64,000 bases of DNA from Aequorivita aquimaris (lineage in GTDB: Bacteria > Bacteroidota > Bacteroidia > Flavobacteriales > Flavobacteriaceae). The notes beneath the pieces were generated by a model. It did no database searches. It saw only the letters and a list, made by a program, of their open reading frames with translations, and was not told where the DNA came from. The stretch lies in NCBI RefSeq assembly GCF_001573155.1, contig NZ_JRWG01000010.1, positions 19,582 to 83,581 of the forward strand. The letters run 5' to 3'. Positions 44,357 to 53,718 of the stretch are shown piece by piece. Numbering within the stretch: position 1 is the first letter of the stretch; every line of letters begins with the position of its first letter. The translations under genes and the position numbers were made by a program.

Positions 44357-44812
44357 ATGAGTGGAACATTGAACAAAGTAATGTTGATTGGGCATACGGG
44401 CGATGATGTAAAAATGCATTATTTTGAAGGCGGAAACAGCTTGGGCCGTTTTCCGCTGGCAACCAATGAAACCTATACAAACAAAACCACAAACGAACGT
44501 GTAACCAATACGGAATGGCACAATATTGTGGTACGCAACAAAGCTGCGGAAATCTGCGAGAAATATTTGAAAAAAGGCGATATGGTCTATATTGAGGGTC
44601 GTCTAAAAACCCGTAAATGGCAGGACGATAAAGGAATGGATAGGTACAGCACAGAAATACACTGTACAGATTTCACATTTTTGAGTCCAAAAGGCGAAAG
44701 CAGCAGTGCTGCCAATAACAACGCAGGACAAAATACGCAAAGACCGCAGCCCTCTTCGGAACCACAAAACAACAATCCAGTTTCGGAAGAAGAGGATGAC
44801 CTTCCTTTTTAA
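44357..44812 (+). CDS. ssb: single-stranded DNA-binding protein
   Basis: Protein of 151 residues. OB fold at about 1-110 (LNKVMLIGHTGDDVKMHYFE, TEWHNIVVRNKAAEICEKYLKKGDMVYIEGRLKTRKW), a Gln/Asn/Ser-rich linker, and the acidic tip EEEDDLPF that recruits repair and replication partners. Lies between the mutY group and gldE, as in other Flavobacteriaceae. Confidence 0.95.
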   Translation: MSGTLNKVMLIGHTGDDVKMHYFEGGNSLGRFPLATNETYTNKTTNERVTNTEWHNIVVRNKAAEICEKYLKKGDMVYIEGRLKTRKWQDDKGMDRYSTEIHCTDFTFLSPKGESSSAANNNAGQNTQRPQPSSEPQNNNPVSEEEDDLPF

Positions 44813-44833
44813 CGTTTAACTAAAACCATCAGC

Positions 44834-46156
44834 TTGGACACGGAACCCCCTGGTTTACTTTTCTTTTTTGACGTTTTGGATGTTACCCAAATTACAAGCG
44901 GCGTAATGCTGATTGCCCTTTTGGCTTGTTCGGCCCTTATTTCGGGTGCCGAAGTGGCTTTCTTTTCCTTAACACCTTCTGATTTTGAAACCAACGAAGA
45001 AAAAGGAATCGCAAAAAAACTGGGAATCGTACAGCGATTGCTTGCAAGGCCAAAAAAGTTGCTGGCCACCATTTTGGTTGCCAACAACTTCATAAATATT
45101 GCTATCGTACTCCTCTTCGATTCCTTAAGCGATGATTTGTTTTCAGGAATAAAATCAAATTTTTATGGAATTGACGTGCGCTTCATAGTAGAAGTGGGCG
45201 TTGTAACCTTCTTTATTTTGCTATTCGGCGAAATTCTTCCAAAGATATACGCCAACCGCAACCGCATTTCATTCGCGGTTTTCATGGCGCAACCGCTGAA
45301 TATTTTGGACACTTTATTGTCGCCAATTAGTTTGCCCATGCGTTCTGCCACTATCTATCTTCACGACCGTTATGGTAAACAAAAATCAAACATCAGCGTG
45401 GACCATCTATCACAAGCTTTGGAGCTATCAAATAAAGACACCACACACGAGGAACAGAAAATTCTACAGGGAATAGTCACCTTCGGAAATACAGACACCA
45501 AGCAGGTAATGAAAAACCGTATGGATATTTTCGCGCTGAACGAGGAACAGCCTTTCAAAGAAATTCTTCCGGAAATTATCCAGCACGGTTACTCACGTAT
45601 TCCCGTCTATAAGGATAGCATGGACAACATTACAGGAATTCTGTATGTGAAGGATTTAATTCCCTATACCGATCGAAAAATTTTGGATTGGAAAACCCTG
45701 AAACGCGAAGCATACTTTGTACCTGAAAACAAAAAATTGGACGATTTGCTCAACGAATTTAAGGAGATGAAAATGCACCTCGCTATTGTCGTGGACGAGT
45801 ATGGCGGCACGAGCGGATTGATTTCATTGGAAGATATTATCGAGGAAATCGTGGGCGAAATTAGCGATGAGTTTGACGATGAAGACTTGATTTTTTCAAA
45901 ATTGGACGACAACACATTCGTTTTTGAAGGAAAAACCCCGTTGAAAGATTTTTACAAGGTAATAAAACCAGAGGATCCCGAAATATTTGAAGATGAAAAG
46001 GGCGAGGCGGAAACGCTTGCGGGTTTTCTTTTGGAAATTTCAAAAGGCTTTCCAAAAAAGAACGAAGTAATATCCTTCCACAATTATGCGTTTACAATTG
46101 AAGCGTTTGAAGGCAAGCGCATCAAACAAATAAAACTTACCATTGAAAATCCATAA
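44834..46156 (+). CDS. gldE: gliding motility-associated protein GldE (CNNM/CorC-type)
   Basis: Protein of 440 residues. DUF21/CNNM transmembrane domain (about 15-190, four helices), a CBS pair (about 205-340; VMKNRMDIFALNEEQPFKEIL, IPVYKDSMDNITGILYVKDLI) and a CorC_HlyC domain to the end (DLIFSKLDDNTFVFEGKTPL). GldE assists the GldD lipoprotein in Flavobacterium gliding and type IX secretion; the transported ion, if any, is unknown. The start is TTG at 44834 (LDTEPPGLL). The next plausible ATG is well inside the first helix. Overlaps gldD by 14 bp. Confidence 0.88.
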   Translation: MDTEPPGLLFFFDVLDVTQITSGVMLIALLACSALISGAEVAFFSLTPSDFETNEEKGIAKKLGIVQRLLARPKKLLATILVANNFINIAIVLLFDSLSDDLFSGIKSNFYGIDVRFIVEVGVVTFFILLFGEILPKIYANRNRISFAVFMAQPLNILDTLLSPISLPMRSATIYLHDRYGKQKSNISVDHLSQALELSNKDTTHEEQKILQGIVTFGNTDTKQVMKNRMDIFALNEEQPFKEILPEIIQHGYSRIPVYKDSMDNITGILYVKDLIPYTDRKILDWKTLKREAYFVPENKKLDDLLNEFKEMKMHLAIVVDEYGGTSGLISLEDIIEEIVGEISDEFDDEDLIFSKLDDNTFVFEGKTPLKDFYKVIKPEDPEIFEDEKGEAETLAGFLLEISKGFPKKNEVISFHNYAFTIEAFEGKRIKQIKLTIENP

Positions 46157-46706
46157 GCTCGTTTTTTATATACTCTCAAGCCTCTTTATCCTTGCTTCCT
46201 GCGAGGACGATGTTTTGGTGAAACCCTCGGCTATGCTGCGATTGGACTATCCCACTCCTTCTTATCGCACAATTAATTCAGACTGTCCTTATTCCTTTTC
46301 GGTGAATAGCATTACCAACGTTATTGGGAAGAAAAACTGCGGTGTAAATATAAGCTACCCAAATATGAAGGCCACCTTGTATATAACCTATCAAAGCGTA
46401 CGGGACAACAATCTCGATTCCTTGTTACAGGACGCTCAAAAACTAGCTTATGATCACACTATAAAGGCAAATAGCATCCCCGAGCAACCCTATGTGAATC
46501 CAGATAAAAAAGTGTACGGAATGTTTTATATGATAAATGGCAACGCCGCTACCCAAGCCGAATTTTATGCCACGGACAGCATCAATCACTTCTTAAATGG
46601 TGCGCTGTATTTTGATGCGAAACCAAACTTCGATTCTGTTTATCCGGCAGTGGTTTATCTTCGCGAAGACATCCGTAAATTGATGGAAACCATCACTTGG
46701 AAATAA
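46143..46706 (+). CDS. gldD: gliding motility lipoprotein GldD
   Basis: Protein of 187 residues. Lipobox with Cys at 20 (LSSLFILASCEDDV), then the conserved YTPKPSA-like VLVKPSAMLRLDYPTPSY, NSDCPYSFSVN and IEQPYVNPDKKVYGMFY segments. GldD is needed for gliding and T9SS function in Flavobacterium. It begins with TTG, 14 bp inside the gldE frame, so translation of the two is coupled. No other gld genes are in the window. Confidence 0.9.
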   Translation: MKIHKLVFYILSSLFILASCEDDVLVKPSAMLRLDYPTPSYRTINSDCPYSFSVNSITNVIGKKNCGVNISYPNMKATLYITYQSVRDNNLDSLLQDAQKLAYDHTIKANSIPEQPYVNPDKKVYGMFYMINGNAATQAEFYATDSINHFLNGALYFDAKPNFDSVYPAVVYLREDIRKLMETITWK

Positions 46707-46797
46707 CCCAATTTAAACTGAGCTTCCAAAAAGTTAACAAACCCTTTGCAAAAGGTTCGTCAAGTTTTTGTAACTTTTGACTGTAAAACCATTGATT

Positions 46798-47253
46798 ATG
46801 TTCAAAGTATATTCCAGTTACGGTGTTTGGGTTGCAATTGTTCTTATTGCATATTTTCTTCTCTTAAAATTAATTGGCCTTCACCAATATCCGGTATTGA
46901 GCGCTGTAAACGGAATTATTTTTGGCATTGGAATTTATATGGCATTGAAGAAGTATGCTTCCCGAAAAAATAAATTTCAGTATGAAAAAGGATTTGAAGT
47001 AGGTTTGCTTTGTGGTGGAATAGCCTCTATAATATTTACTATTTTTATGGCAATCTATATGTATCAAATAGACACCGAATTTGCGGCCAATATTATGGAA
47101 GTGTGGAACCTAGAATATGATATGGGTACGCTGATGCTCGTTTTATCAATCTTGATAATGGGCTTTTCTACCACTTTGGTTTTAACGCTTGCTTTTATGC
47201 AACTTCTCAAAAATTCCTGGAATACGCAGGATGGAAACCGAAATACACTTTAA
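46798..47253 (+). CDS. DUF4199 family membrane protein
   Basis: Protein of 151 residues with four membrane helices (about 8-26, 31-50, 70-92, 110-140), typical of DUF4199 proteins of Bacteroidota. The start at 46798 (MFKVYSSYGVW) gives a sensible first helix; an upstream TTG in frame is less likely. Function unknown. Confidence 0.75.
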   Translation: MFKVYSSYGVWVAIVLIAYFLLLKLIGLHQYPVLSAVNGIIFGIGIYMALKKYASRKNKFQYEKGFEVGLLCGGIASIIFTIFMAIYMYQIDTEFAANIMEVWNLEYDMGTLMLVLSILIMGFSTTLVLTLAFMQLLKNSWNTQDGNRNTL

Positions 47254-47298
47254 ATAAAATACCAGTTTTGATATCTTTTCAAGGTAATTTAAAAAACC

Positions 47299-47332
47299 AA
47301 AACCAATAGAATATCCGAGAGGATTGGTTTTT
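47299..47332 (+). terminator. probable terminator upstream of rplU
   Basis: AAAACCAAT (47299-47307) pairs with ATTGGTTTT (47323-47331). An inner ATCC/GGAT pair is also possible. The T-run is short (five). Confidence 0.6.
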
Positions 47333-47352
47333 AAAAGATTAAATAAAAATAC

Positions 47353-47383
47353 TTTGTTGTTTCCTTTTTAAAAATTATATTTG
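47353..47383 (+). promoter_or_regulatory. promoter of rplU-rpmA
   Basis: TTTG (47353-47356) and TATATTTG (47376-47383) are 19 bp apart, a textbook Bacteroidota promoter. The leader to the rplU ATG (47443) is about 50-55 nt. Confidence 0.8.
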
Positions 47384-47442
47384 CACCCGCTTTTACTGGA
47401 CGGTAGAAGCATTTTGTTTAACTAATTTATAAACGATTCGCT

Positions 47443-48147
47443 ATGTACGCAATTGTAGAGATAGCAGGGCAGCAAGTAAAAGTTGCGAAAGACCAAAAGG
47501 TTTTTGTTAATCGTTTGCCAGTAGAAGAAGGAAAAAAAGTGTCTTTTGACAATGTACTTCTTATTGGTGACGGAGACAATATTACCATTGGCGCCCCGGC
47601 TATAAACGGCGCTCAAATAGGAGCAAAAGTCGTAAAGCACCTTAAAGGTGACAAGGTTATAGTATTTAAAAAGAAAAGAAGAAAAGGTTTCCGTAAGAAA
47701 AACGGTCACCGTCAGTATCTTTCTGAAATCGTAATCGAGAGCATTGTAGCTTCAGGAGCTACACCTGCCAAAAAGGAAGAAGCTAAAAAAGCTGAACCAA
47801 AAAAAGAAACTAAAGCTAAGGCTGCTGCCCCCAAAGCAAAAGCCGAAACTAAAGCACCCGCTAAAAAAGCAGCTCCTAAAAAAGCAGCTAAAGCAGACGA
47901 TCTTAAAAAGATTGAAGGTGTTGGACCAAAAGCCGCAGAGGCTATGGTTGCCGCTGGACTGGACACTTTTGCAAAAGTTGCAAAAGCAAAACCAGAAGCT
48001 ATCGCAACTATTCTTTCTGAAGCGAGTTCAAATTTAGCACACTTAGTTACCGACACTTGGCCAAAACAAGCAAAATTGGCAGCTGACGGTAAGTGGGATG
48101 AACTTAAAGAATTACAAGACAAATTAGACGGTGGGATTGAAAAATAA
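47443..48147 (+). CDS. rplU: 50S ribosomal protein bL21 with long C-terminal extension
   Basis: Large-subunit protein. The first ~103 residues are normal bL21 (MYAIVEIAGQQVKVAKDQ, GDKVIVFKKKRRKGFRKKNGHRQ). They are followed by a Lys/Ala/Pro-rich linker (about 105-158) and a helix-hairpin-helix-like domain (DLKKIEGVGPKAAEAMVAAGLDTF) to residue 234. The extended form occurs in Bacteroidota. The extra domain may bind rRNA; that is inference. It is followed by rpmA. Confidence 0.94.
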   Translation: MYAIVEIAGQQVKVAKDQKVFVNRLPVEEGKKVSFDNVLLIGDGDNITIGAPAINGAQIGAKVVKHLKGDKVIVFKKKRRKGFRKKNGHRQYLSEIVIESIVASGATPAKKEEAKKAEPKKETKAKAAAPKAKAETKAPAKKAAPKKAAKADDLKKIEGVGPKAAEAMVAAGLDTFAKVAKAKPEAIATILSEASSNLAHLVTDTWPKQAKLAADGKWDELKELQDKLDGGIEK

Positions 48148-48182
48148 TCCTGCTAAAGTATAATATTTAAAACCGAAACAAA

Positions 48183-48446
48183 ATGGCTCACAAAAAAGGA
48201 GTTGGTAGTTCCAAAAACGGTCGCGAATCAGAATCGAAACGTCTTGGCGTTAAGATTTTCGGAGGGCAGGCCGCCATTGCTGGAAATATCATTGTAAGAC
48301 AAAGAGGTTATACGCATCACCCAGGTGAAAACGTATACGGTGGTAAAGACCATACCCTTCACGCACAAGTGGATGGTGTTGTGAAATTTACCAAAAAGAA
48401 AGATAACAAGAGCTACGTTTCAATCGTTCCAAACGCTGAGGCATAG
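48183..48446 (+). CDS. rpmA: 50S ribosomal protein bL27
   Basis: Protein of 87 residues located at the peptidyl-transferase centre. N-terminus [20 protein letters not shown], then [20 protein letters not shown]. It begins 36 bp after the rplU stop in the same operon. No N-terminal leader peptide of the Firmicutes type is present. A strong bidirectional terminator follows. Confidence 0.96.
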   Translation: MAHKKGVGSSKNGRESESKRLGVKIFGGQAAIAGNIIVRQRGYTHHPGENVYGGKDHTLHAQVDGVVKFTKKKDNKSYVSIVPNAEA

Positions 48447-48466
48447 TAACATCTTGTTTTATTAAT

Positions 48467-48500
48467 AAAAAAACCTTCACAATATTGTGAAGGTTTTTTT
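48467..48500. terminator. bidirectional terminator between rpmA and the DUF1028 gene
   Basis: A nearly perfect palindrome: AAAACCTTCACAAT pairs with ATTGTGAAGGTTTT, with A and T tracts on both sides, so it can end both converging transcripts. Confidence 0.9.
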
Positions 48501-48522
48501 ATTCCTATTTAAAATTTGAAAA

Positions 48523-49503
48523 CTATCTAAGTAGTAATTTTAAATTTTCTTCGGAAACGTTAAGTAAGCCCACTTTAGGCAGTCTTCGGGTAAGTTCCCG
48601 CCAGTTTTCATCCTTGGCGTATATTTTTTGCAGCATTTCCGAAGCTTTCTCCATTTGTTTATCGTTCGCCAGAGTGATGGCGGTCCAGTATTGCATTTCC
48701 AAGTTATCCGGAAACATTTCCATAGCCGCGTTATAGGCCTCCATGGCGTTTTTCATTTCATTCTTCTCTACATATAAATCGCCTTCGTTCATATATTCAT
48801 AAGCCCTAAACACTTTTAAAAGTCTGTCAATTTCTTTTATTGGGTTTTCAGAATCATCAACTCTTAAATCAATTAATTTGTCATTCCAGGGTTCCTTAGA
48901 GGCTTCTCCAGCAAAGACCACCAATGCCGCCGATTGTTTTCCGCGAATGTCGCCGCCTGTCTCTTGCGCAGCCTGCAGCACTGCGACCATTCTTTCGGCC
49001 AAAGGCATTTCACTATTCTCAATCCAAGCTTTTTTCATTGCGGGGACTACTTTATCATTCAGCATCATATTAGCCTGCACAGAAAAATCCTTGCCATTGG
49101 CGTGGCCTGCATAATCAATACAGCTTTTTCCAGTATGTGTTGCAACCCTCCCTTGTTTATCTAAAATTGCAACCTGCCGAAAATCCCTTCCTTCATCATT
49201 ACTCAACAAAATGTCCAAAACTTCTTGAGGAGATTTTCCTTTTTTCAGCAAATCCAAGCCGTGAATTCCAAAGGATCTGTTAGTAAACGATTGTGTTGCA
49301 ACAACACCTACGCCTGCTTCGCCCCAAGAAACACCAGTGCCTACGCTAAACCAATGACTTTGCACAGCCACAGCCATTTCACCGGTTTTGGCGTCCCTGG
49401 CTACTATTGAAAAAGTATGTGCTAGCGGATCATTTGGTTTTTTGTTTTGAGCAAAAGTTGTAAAGGTTGAAAAAAAAATAAGTATTAAAAATATCTGTTT
49501 CAT
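48523..49503 (-). CDS. DUF1028 (Ntn-hydrolase-like) exported protein with TPR tail
   Basis: Protein of 326 residues. Signal peptide MKQIFLILIFFSTFTTFAQ. The DUF1028 domain (about 28-230) shows HTFSIVARDAKTGEMAVAVQS, GVGVVATQSFTNRSFG and GDIRGKQSAALVVF. A tetratricopeptide segment follows (about 250-310; NEGDLYVEKNEMKNAMEAYNAAMEMFP). The start at 49503 gives the signal peptide; upstream in-frame codons are not convincing. The substrate of the family is unknown. Confidence 0.87.
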   Translation of the reverse strand: MKQIFLILIFFSTFTTFAQNKKPNDPLAHTFSIVARDAKTGEMAVAVQSHWFSVGTGVSWGEAGVGVVATQSFTNRSFGIHGLDLLKKGKSPQEVLDILLSNDEGRDFRQVAILDKQGRVATHTGKSCIDYAGHANGKDFSVQANMMLNDKVVPAMKKAWIENSEMPLAERMVAVLQAAQETGGDIRGKQSAALVVFAGEASKEPWNDKLIDLRVDDSENPIKEIDRLLKVFRAYEYMNEGDLYVEKNEMKNAMEAYNAAMEMFPDNLEMQYWTAITLANDKQMEKASEMLQKIYAKDENWRELTRRLPKVGLLNVSEENLKLLLR

Positions 49504-49705
49504 GGTTTTCCGATTTTGTCTAAAGATAATTTTTTGTTGCGAGATTCTAAATGCCTTACTGTCGAATGTAAGCAAGAATTTACTCGTTACCGTATTTTAA
49601 GAATTTCAACTTTTTTCAAATCCTACACAACGTTTTAATAGTTGAATTTCATTATTATATGTTATTTTAGTACTCTTAAAAATCCATTTTCAACTTTTCT
49701 GAACT

Positions 49706-51931
49706 TTGAATTATTTACGCCTCACCATATTTTTAATTTTCTTTATCGGATTTGCGCAAAATAGCAAAGACACTTTATCTTCCCAAAAAGCATATGGCGT
49801 AGAAGACCTTAAGGACTCTCTCAAATTAATGCAAGATAGAACAGACAAGAGCCTGTTTGAAGGAAAATATGATTCCGTAATATTAACCTCTATTGATAAT
49901 ATTAGGTTTGCCGAACACATTGGTGACAATGAGGCTGCATTCTATTCGCGCTATATGATGGGAGCTGCATTTATATATTTGAAAGATTTTAAGAATGCCC
50001 ACGATTATGCCGATGCCTATTTGGAATATGCCGAACAATCAAAAGATGAATTTAAAATAGCGCGAGCCTATAATCTCATTGGCGCACTATACCTCACAGA
50101 AAAAAAGTATGATTCTGCACTTCCTTTTTTAAAAAAAGCACTTCCTCTTTCATTAAAGAGAAAAGATACATTAGAAGCATCAATGGCCTATTACAACTTA
50201 TCTGAATCATACCTTAATAAAGGCGATATGCAAAAGGCACAGCTTTATTTCACAAAAGCTGAAGAAGGAATAGAAGCTATGGCGTTTAAAGGTTTAACTA
50301 CCGAAATGAATTTGCTTCAGGGCAAGCTGAAACTCACTTCAAACAAACCCAGAGATGCCATTGAAAATTTCAAAAAGGCAATTGCCTTTGCAGAAGCAGG
50401 AAATTATATTGATGATATTTTAATTGAAGCATATAAGGAATACAGCTCGGCTCTTTATGAAACAGGAGATTTTAAACAGGCTTTTTTAATCCGAAAAAAG
50501 TTTGATAGCCTTACCCAAATCCAGTTTGAAAAAGAAAAACTGATGGCCACTCAGAATGCTGCGGCCCAATTTAGCGTAAATGAGTATAAAAAACAGGCCC
50601 ACCAAGCAGAACTGGAAAAAAAGTTACTTTCTGAAAAAGGGTTGTTGAATAATATTTTGCTCTCCTTTTTTATCAGTGCAGCCATATTGATGGGAATCTT
50701 TTTGGTAATTCTTTACATTTCGCATAGAGGAAGAAAAAAACTTACTCTTACTTTAAAGGAGAAGAACCAACAATATCTAAAAGCAAAAGAGAAATCTGAA
50801 AAACTGGCCTTGGCAAAAAGCAAATTCTTTTCCACGGTTAGCCATGAATTACGTACTCCGTTATATGGTGTTATTGGTTTAAGTTCTGTACTCTTGGAAG
50901 ATGAATCCCTTAAAAATCATCAAGCAGATTTAAAAAACCTAAAGTTTTCAGCAGACTATCTTTTAGCACTTATAAATGATGTACTACAAATAAGTAAGTT
51001 GGAATCCAACACCCTTGAAGAAGTAAGAGTTCCTTTTGATTTAAGGGAATTGGCCCAATCCATAGTCTCTTCTTTTCAGTATGCCCTGGTGCAGAATAAA
51101 AACAAATTGTACGTAGAAATTTCCGAAAACATTCCAAATACTATCGTTGGCGACCGGGTGCGACTATCGCAAATTCTCATGAATTTAGTGGGTAACGCCA
51201 TTAAATTTACAACCAATGGAAATATTTGTATTTCGGCCAGAGAAGAGTCTATTTCTGAGAACGAAGTGACTATTCACTTTAGCATCCAAGATAATGGAAT
51301 TGGTATTCCCCGGGAAAAACAGAAAGCAATATTTGAAGAATTTCAGCAAGTAGATTCCGAAGATTTTAAAGTACAGGGCACCGGGCTTGGCCTTACCATT
51401 GTAAAAAAGCTGCTCGAAGCCTCAAATTCTTCCATCAACCTTCAAAGCGAGCCCGGAAAAGGATCAACTTTTAGTTTTACGTTGAAATTTGAAATTTTAA
51501 AGCATCTTCTTAAAGATAAAATATTGGGCGATAACAATATTTTGAATGATAAAAAAATACTTGTGGTAGACGACAACCGTATAAACCAAATTGTTACCAA
51601 GAAAATTTTGGAGAATCACGGTATGATTTGTGGCATTGCCGAAAACGGCGATATTGCCATAGAAAAAATGCGAACAGAAATTTTTGACCTAGTGCTCATG
51701 GACATTAACATGCCGGGCAAGGATGGCATTGAAACTACAAAGGAAATTAGAAAATTCAACAAGACTACGCCTATCGTAGCCTTAACGGCCATTGAGGTGG
51801 AAGAAATGCAAAACAAAATTTTGGCTTCGGGAATGGACGATATTATCGTAAAACCCTACGATACCGATAAGTTTTTGAAAATCATCCTCAATAACCTGCT
51901 GAAGGAAGAACACGTTGCTTATGGTCTATAG
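49706..51931 (+). CDS. TPR-containing hybrid sensor histidine kinase
   Basis: Protein of 741 residues. Signal peptide (NYLRLTIFLIFFIGFAQ), a periplasmic TPR region (about 60-290), one membrane helix (about 312-335), a HisKA domain with phospho-acceptor H380 in STVSHELRTPLYG, a HATPase_c domain (about 430-595; LMNLVGNAIKFT, GTGLGLTIVKKLL) and a receiver domain with D666 in LVLMDINMPG. There is no separate regulator gene next to it. The start is TTG (49706): it is the only way to keep the signal peptide. Signal and output partner are unknown. Confidence 0.9.
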   Translation: MNYLRLTIFLIFFIGFAQNSKDTLSSQKAYGVEDLKDSLKLMQDRTDKSLFEGKYDSVILTSIDNIRFAEHIGDNEAAFYSRYMMGAAFIYLKDFKNAHDYADAYLEYAEQSKDEFKIARAYNLIGALYLTEKKYDSALPFLKKALPLSLKRKDTLEASMAYYNLSESYLNKGDMQKAQLYFTKAEEGIEAMAFKGLTTEMNLLQGKLKLTSNKPRDAIENFKKAIAFAEAGNYIDDILIEAYKEYSSALYETGDFKQAFLIRKKFDSLTQIQFEKEKLMATQNAAAQFSVNEYKKQAHQAELEKKLLSEKGLLNNILLSFFISAAILMGIFLVILYISHRGRKKLTLTLKEKNQQYLKAKEKSEKLALAKSKFFSTVSHELRTPLYGVIGLSSVLLEDESLKNHQADLKNLKFSADYLLALINDVLQISKLESNTLEEVRVPFDLRELAQSIVSSFQYALVQNKNKLYVEISENIPNTIVGDRVRLSQILMNLVGNAIKFTTNGNICISAREESISENEVTIHFSIQDNGIGIPREKQKAIFEEFQQVDSEDFKVQGTGLGLTIVKKLLEASNSSINLQSEPGKGSTFSFTLKFEILKHLLKDKILGDNNILNDKKILVVDDNRINQIVTKKILENHGMICGIAENGDIAIEKMRTEIFDLVLMDINMPGKDGIETTKEIRKFNKTTPIVALTAIEVEEMQNKILASGMDDIIVKPYDTDKFLKIILNNLLKEEHVAYGL

Positions 51932-52000
51932 AGAATTTGCGTGGAAACTTAAAATCTTCAGCACAAATGAGCCACGCAAAATTTCCGCAGACACTATATC

Positions 52001-52765
52001 TTAAATTTTCACTACCTTTTTTAAGATGTTATTTCGGAAGCTATCATATATTTTCAGAAAATACAATCCTGTATCCACTTTTGAAATATTTATTGAATTT
52101 TGATGTTCATTTTCTAAAACCAATTGGCCCAGTTGATTGTAAATTTCCAGTTTCGAAATTTCGGCAGCTGCCTTAACCGTCAAAACACCCGAAGTTGGAT
52201 TTGGATAAACAACAAAACCGTCCAAAGCGTTTTCAGGAACAGACAAGGGCCCCAAGTTTTCGTACCAAGCAATTTTATCGTCTCCGCCGGAAGTAGATAA
52301 TACATCCATATCGCCATCGCCATCAATATCGGCTGCAAACACCATTTCTGCACCATCTGCGTTTAAAGAAATAGTCCGTTCAGTACTAAAACTACCTTGT
52401 CCGTCCGTATTTTCATACCAGGCTATCTTATCGTCATCAAAAGAAGCGGAGAGCACATCCACATCGCCATCGCCATCAATATCGGCAGCATATACGGAAA
52501 TTGCCAAATTCGCATTTGTGGAAATAGCCTGCTGGGTCTGAAAATTGCCCGCGCCATTGTTTTTATACCAAGCTATTTTATTGTCATCGCGTGATGCCGA
52601 AAGTAAATCCATATACCCATCACCATCAATATCGGCAGCGTGTACTGAAAACGGACCGTTGGGTAAAAATGTGTCATCAATGATAACGTGATCCTGAAAT
52701 TGAATTTGGGCAGTTAGGCTACCAAAAATCAAAAGAAACGTAAAGAAGGGTAGTTTTGCACACAT
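52001..52765 (-). CDS. FG-GAP/VCBS-repeat protein with type IX secretion sorting domain
   Basis: Protein of 254 residues. Signal peptide (to about 19, ending GSLTAQ). Three near-identical repeats of about 46 residues, each with ADIDGDGDxDVLSAS and KIAWYENxxG, as in beta-propeller blades that bind calcium. C-terminal sorting domain (about 180-254; VVYPNPTSGVLTVKA, KLEIYNQLGQLV, VDTGLYFLKIY), the mark for T9SS export and surface attachment. Related proteins often have more blades, so this may be shortened. Confidence 0.85.
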   Translation of the reverse strand: MCAKLPFFTFLLIFGSLTAQIQFQDHVIIDDTFLPNGPFSVHAADIDGDGYMDLLSASRDDNKIAWYKNNGAGNFQTQQAISTNANLAISVYAADIDGDGDVDVLSASFDDDKIAWYENTDGQGSFSTERTISLNADGAEMVFAADIDGDGDMDVLSTSGGDDKIAWYENLGPLSVPENALDGFVVYPNPTSGVLTVKAAAEISKLEIYNQLGQLVLENEHQNSINISKVDTGLYFLKIYDSFRNNILKKVVKI

Positions 52766-52860
52766 AAATTCCTGATTTAATGGTATAAGTTAGTAATTTT
52801 TTTGATAGACAAGATTAAAAATCCCACCCATTACCACGTTCACCTGTTTTATATATAAGC

Positions 52861-52890
52861 AAAAAAACCCCCGCATTGGCAGAGGTTTTT
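52861..52890 (-). terminator. intrinsic terminator of the sdh operon
   Basis: On the reverse strand AAAACCTCTGC pairs with GCGGGGGTTTT (two G-U pairs) around a CAAT loop, and a T-run follows. Confidence 0.82.
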
Positions 52891-52912
52891 AAAAAATTAA
52901 AACAATAAAAAA

Positions 52913-53659
52913 TTATCCCTTCAAGCTCGCGCTTAAATACTCGCGATTCATTCGGGCTATGTTTTCCAAGGAAATTCCTTTTGGGCACTCAATTTCGCAG
53001 GCTCCGGTGTTGCTGCAGTTTCCAAAACCTTCCTTATCCATTTGTGCAACCATATTCAATACGCGCTCAGTGGCTTCGATCCTTCCCTGTGGAAGCAGAG
53101 CAAACTGGCTCACCTTTGCGGAAGTGAACAGCATCGCACTCGCATTTTTACAAGCTGCCACACAAGCGCCACAACCAATACAAGTAGCTGCGTTGAAGGC
53201 CTCATCGGCATCGTGCTTGTTTACGGGAATGGTATTGGCATCTATGGTATTTCCAGAGGTATTCACGGAGATATAACCTCCCGCTTGTTGAATTCTATCA
53301 AACGCGCTTCTGTCCACCACCAAATCCTTTATAACCGGAAATGCCTTGGCTCGGAAAGGTTCAATCACAATGGTATCGCCATCGTTGAACATTCGCATAT
53401 GCAACTGGCAGGTGGTAACTAATCTATCGGGGCCGTGGGGTTCGCCGTTTATTTGCAACGAACAGCTTCCACAGATCCCTTCGCGACAATCGTGATCAAA
53501 AACTACGGGCTCCTCGCCCTTGTTAATTAAACCTTCGTTGAGAACGTCGAGCATTTCAAGAAATGACATATCTCCCTCAATACCGTCGATGGGATAGGTT
53601 TTCAATTCACCCTTTGCTTTATTATTTTTCTGTCTCCAGATTTTTAGTGTTAACTTCAT
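52913..53659 (-). CDS. sdhB: succinate dehydrogenase / fumarate reductase iron-sulfur subunit
   Basis: Protein of 248 residues that carries electrons from the flavin to the quinone site. Plant-type [2Fe-2S] cysteines C58, C63, C66 and C84 ([17 protein letters not shown]), then the [13 protein letters not shown] and [15 protein letters not shown] clusters. Last gene of sdhC-sdhA-sdhB, but separated from sdhA by 498 bp that contain a four-helix-bundle gene and two heptamer tracts. Confidence 0.95.
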   Translation of the reverse strand: MKLTLKIWRQKNNKAKGELKTYPIDGIEGDMSFLEMLDVLNEGLINKGEEPVVFDHDCREGICGSCSLQINGEPHGPDRLVTTCQLHMRMFNDGDTIVIEPFRAKAFPVIKDLVVDRSAFDRIQQAGGYISVNTSGNTIDANTIPVNKHDADEAFNAATCIGCGACVAACKNASAMLFTSAKVSQFALLPQGRIEATERVLNMVAQMDKEGFGNCSNTGACEIECPKGISLENIARMNREYLSASLKG

Positions 53660-53668
53660 GTGATTAAA

Positions 53669-53710
53669 AGTTATGAGTTAAGTGTTAGGCGTTAAGTGTT
53701 AAGCGCTAAT
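53669..53710. repeat. heptamer tract, sdhB side of the insertion
   Basis: Units AGTTATG, AGTTAAG, TGTTAGG, CGTTAAG, TGTTAAG and CGCTAAT lie head to tail at 53669-53710. They read as the inverse of the tract at 54124-54158; GTTAGGCGTTAAG and GTTAAGTGTTA occur in both, in opposite orientation. Confidence 0.85.
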
Positions 53711-53718
53711 CACTTTAA

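Noticed and set aside
47712..48122. A 136-codon reverse frame opposite the bL21 extension
   Set aside because: It is the complement of Lys/Ala repeats and yields a Ser/Ala-rich non-protein-like string.
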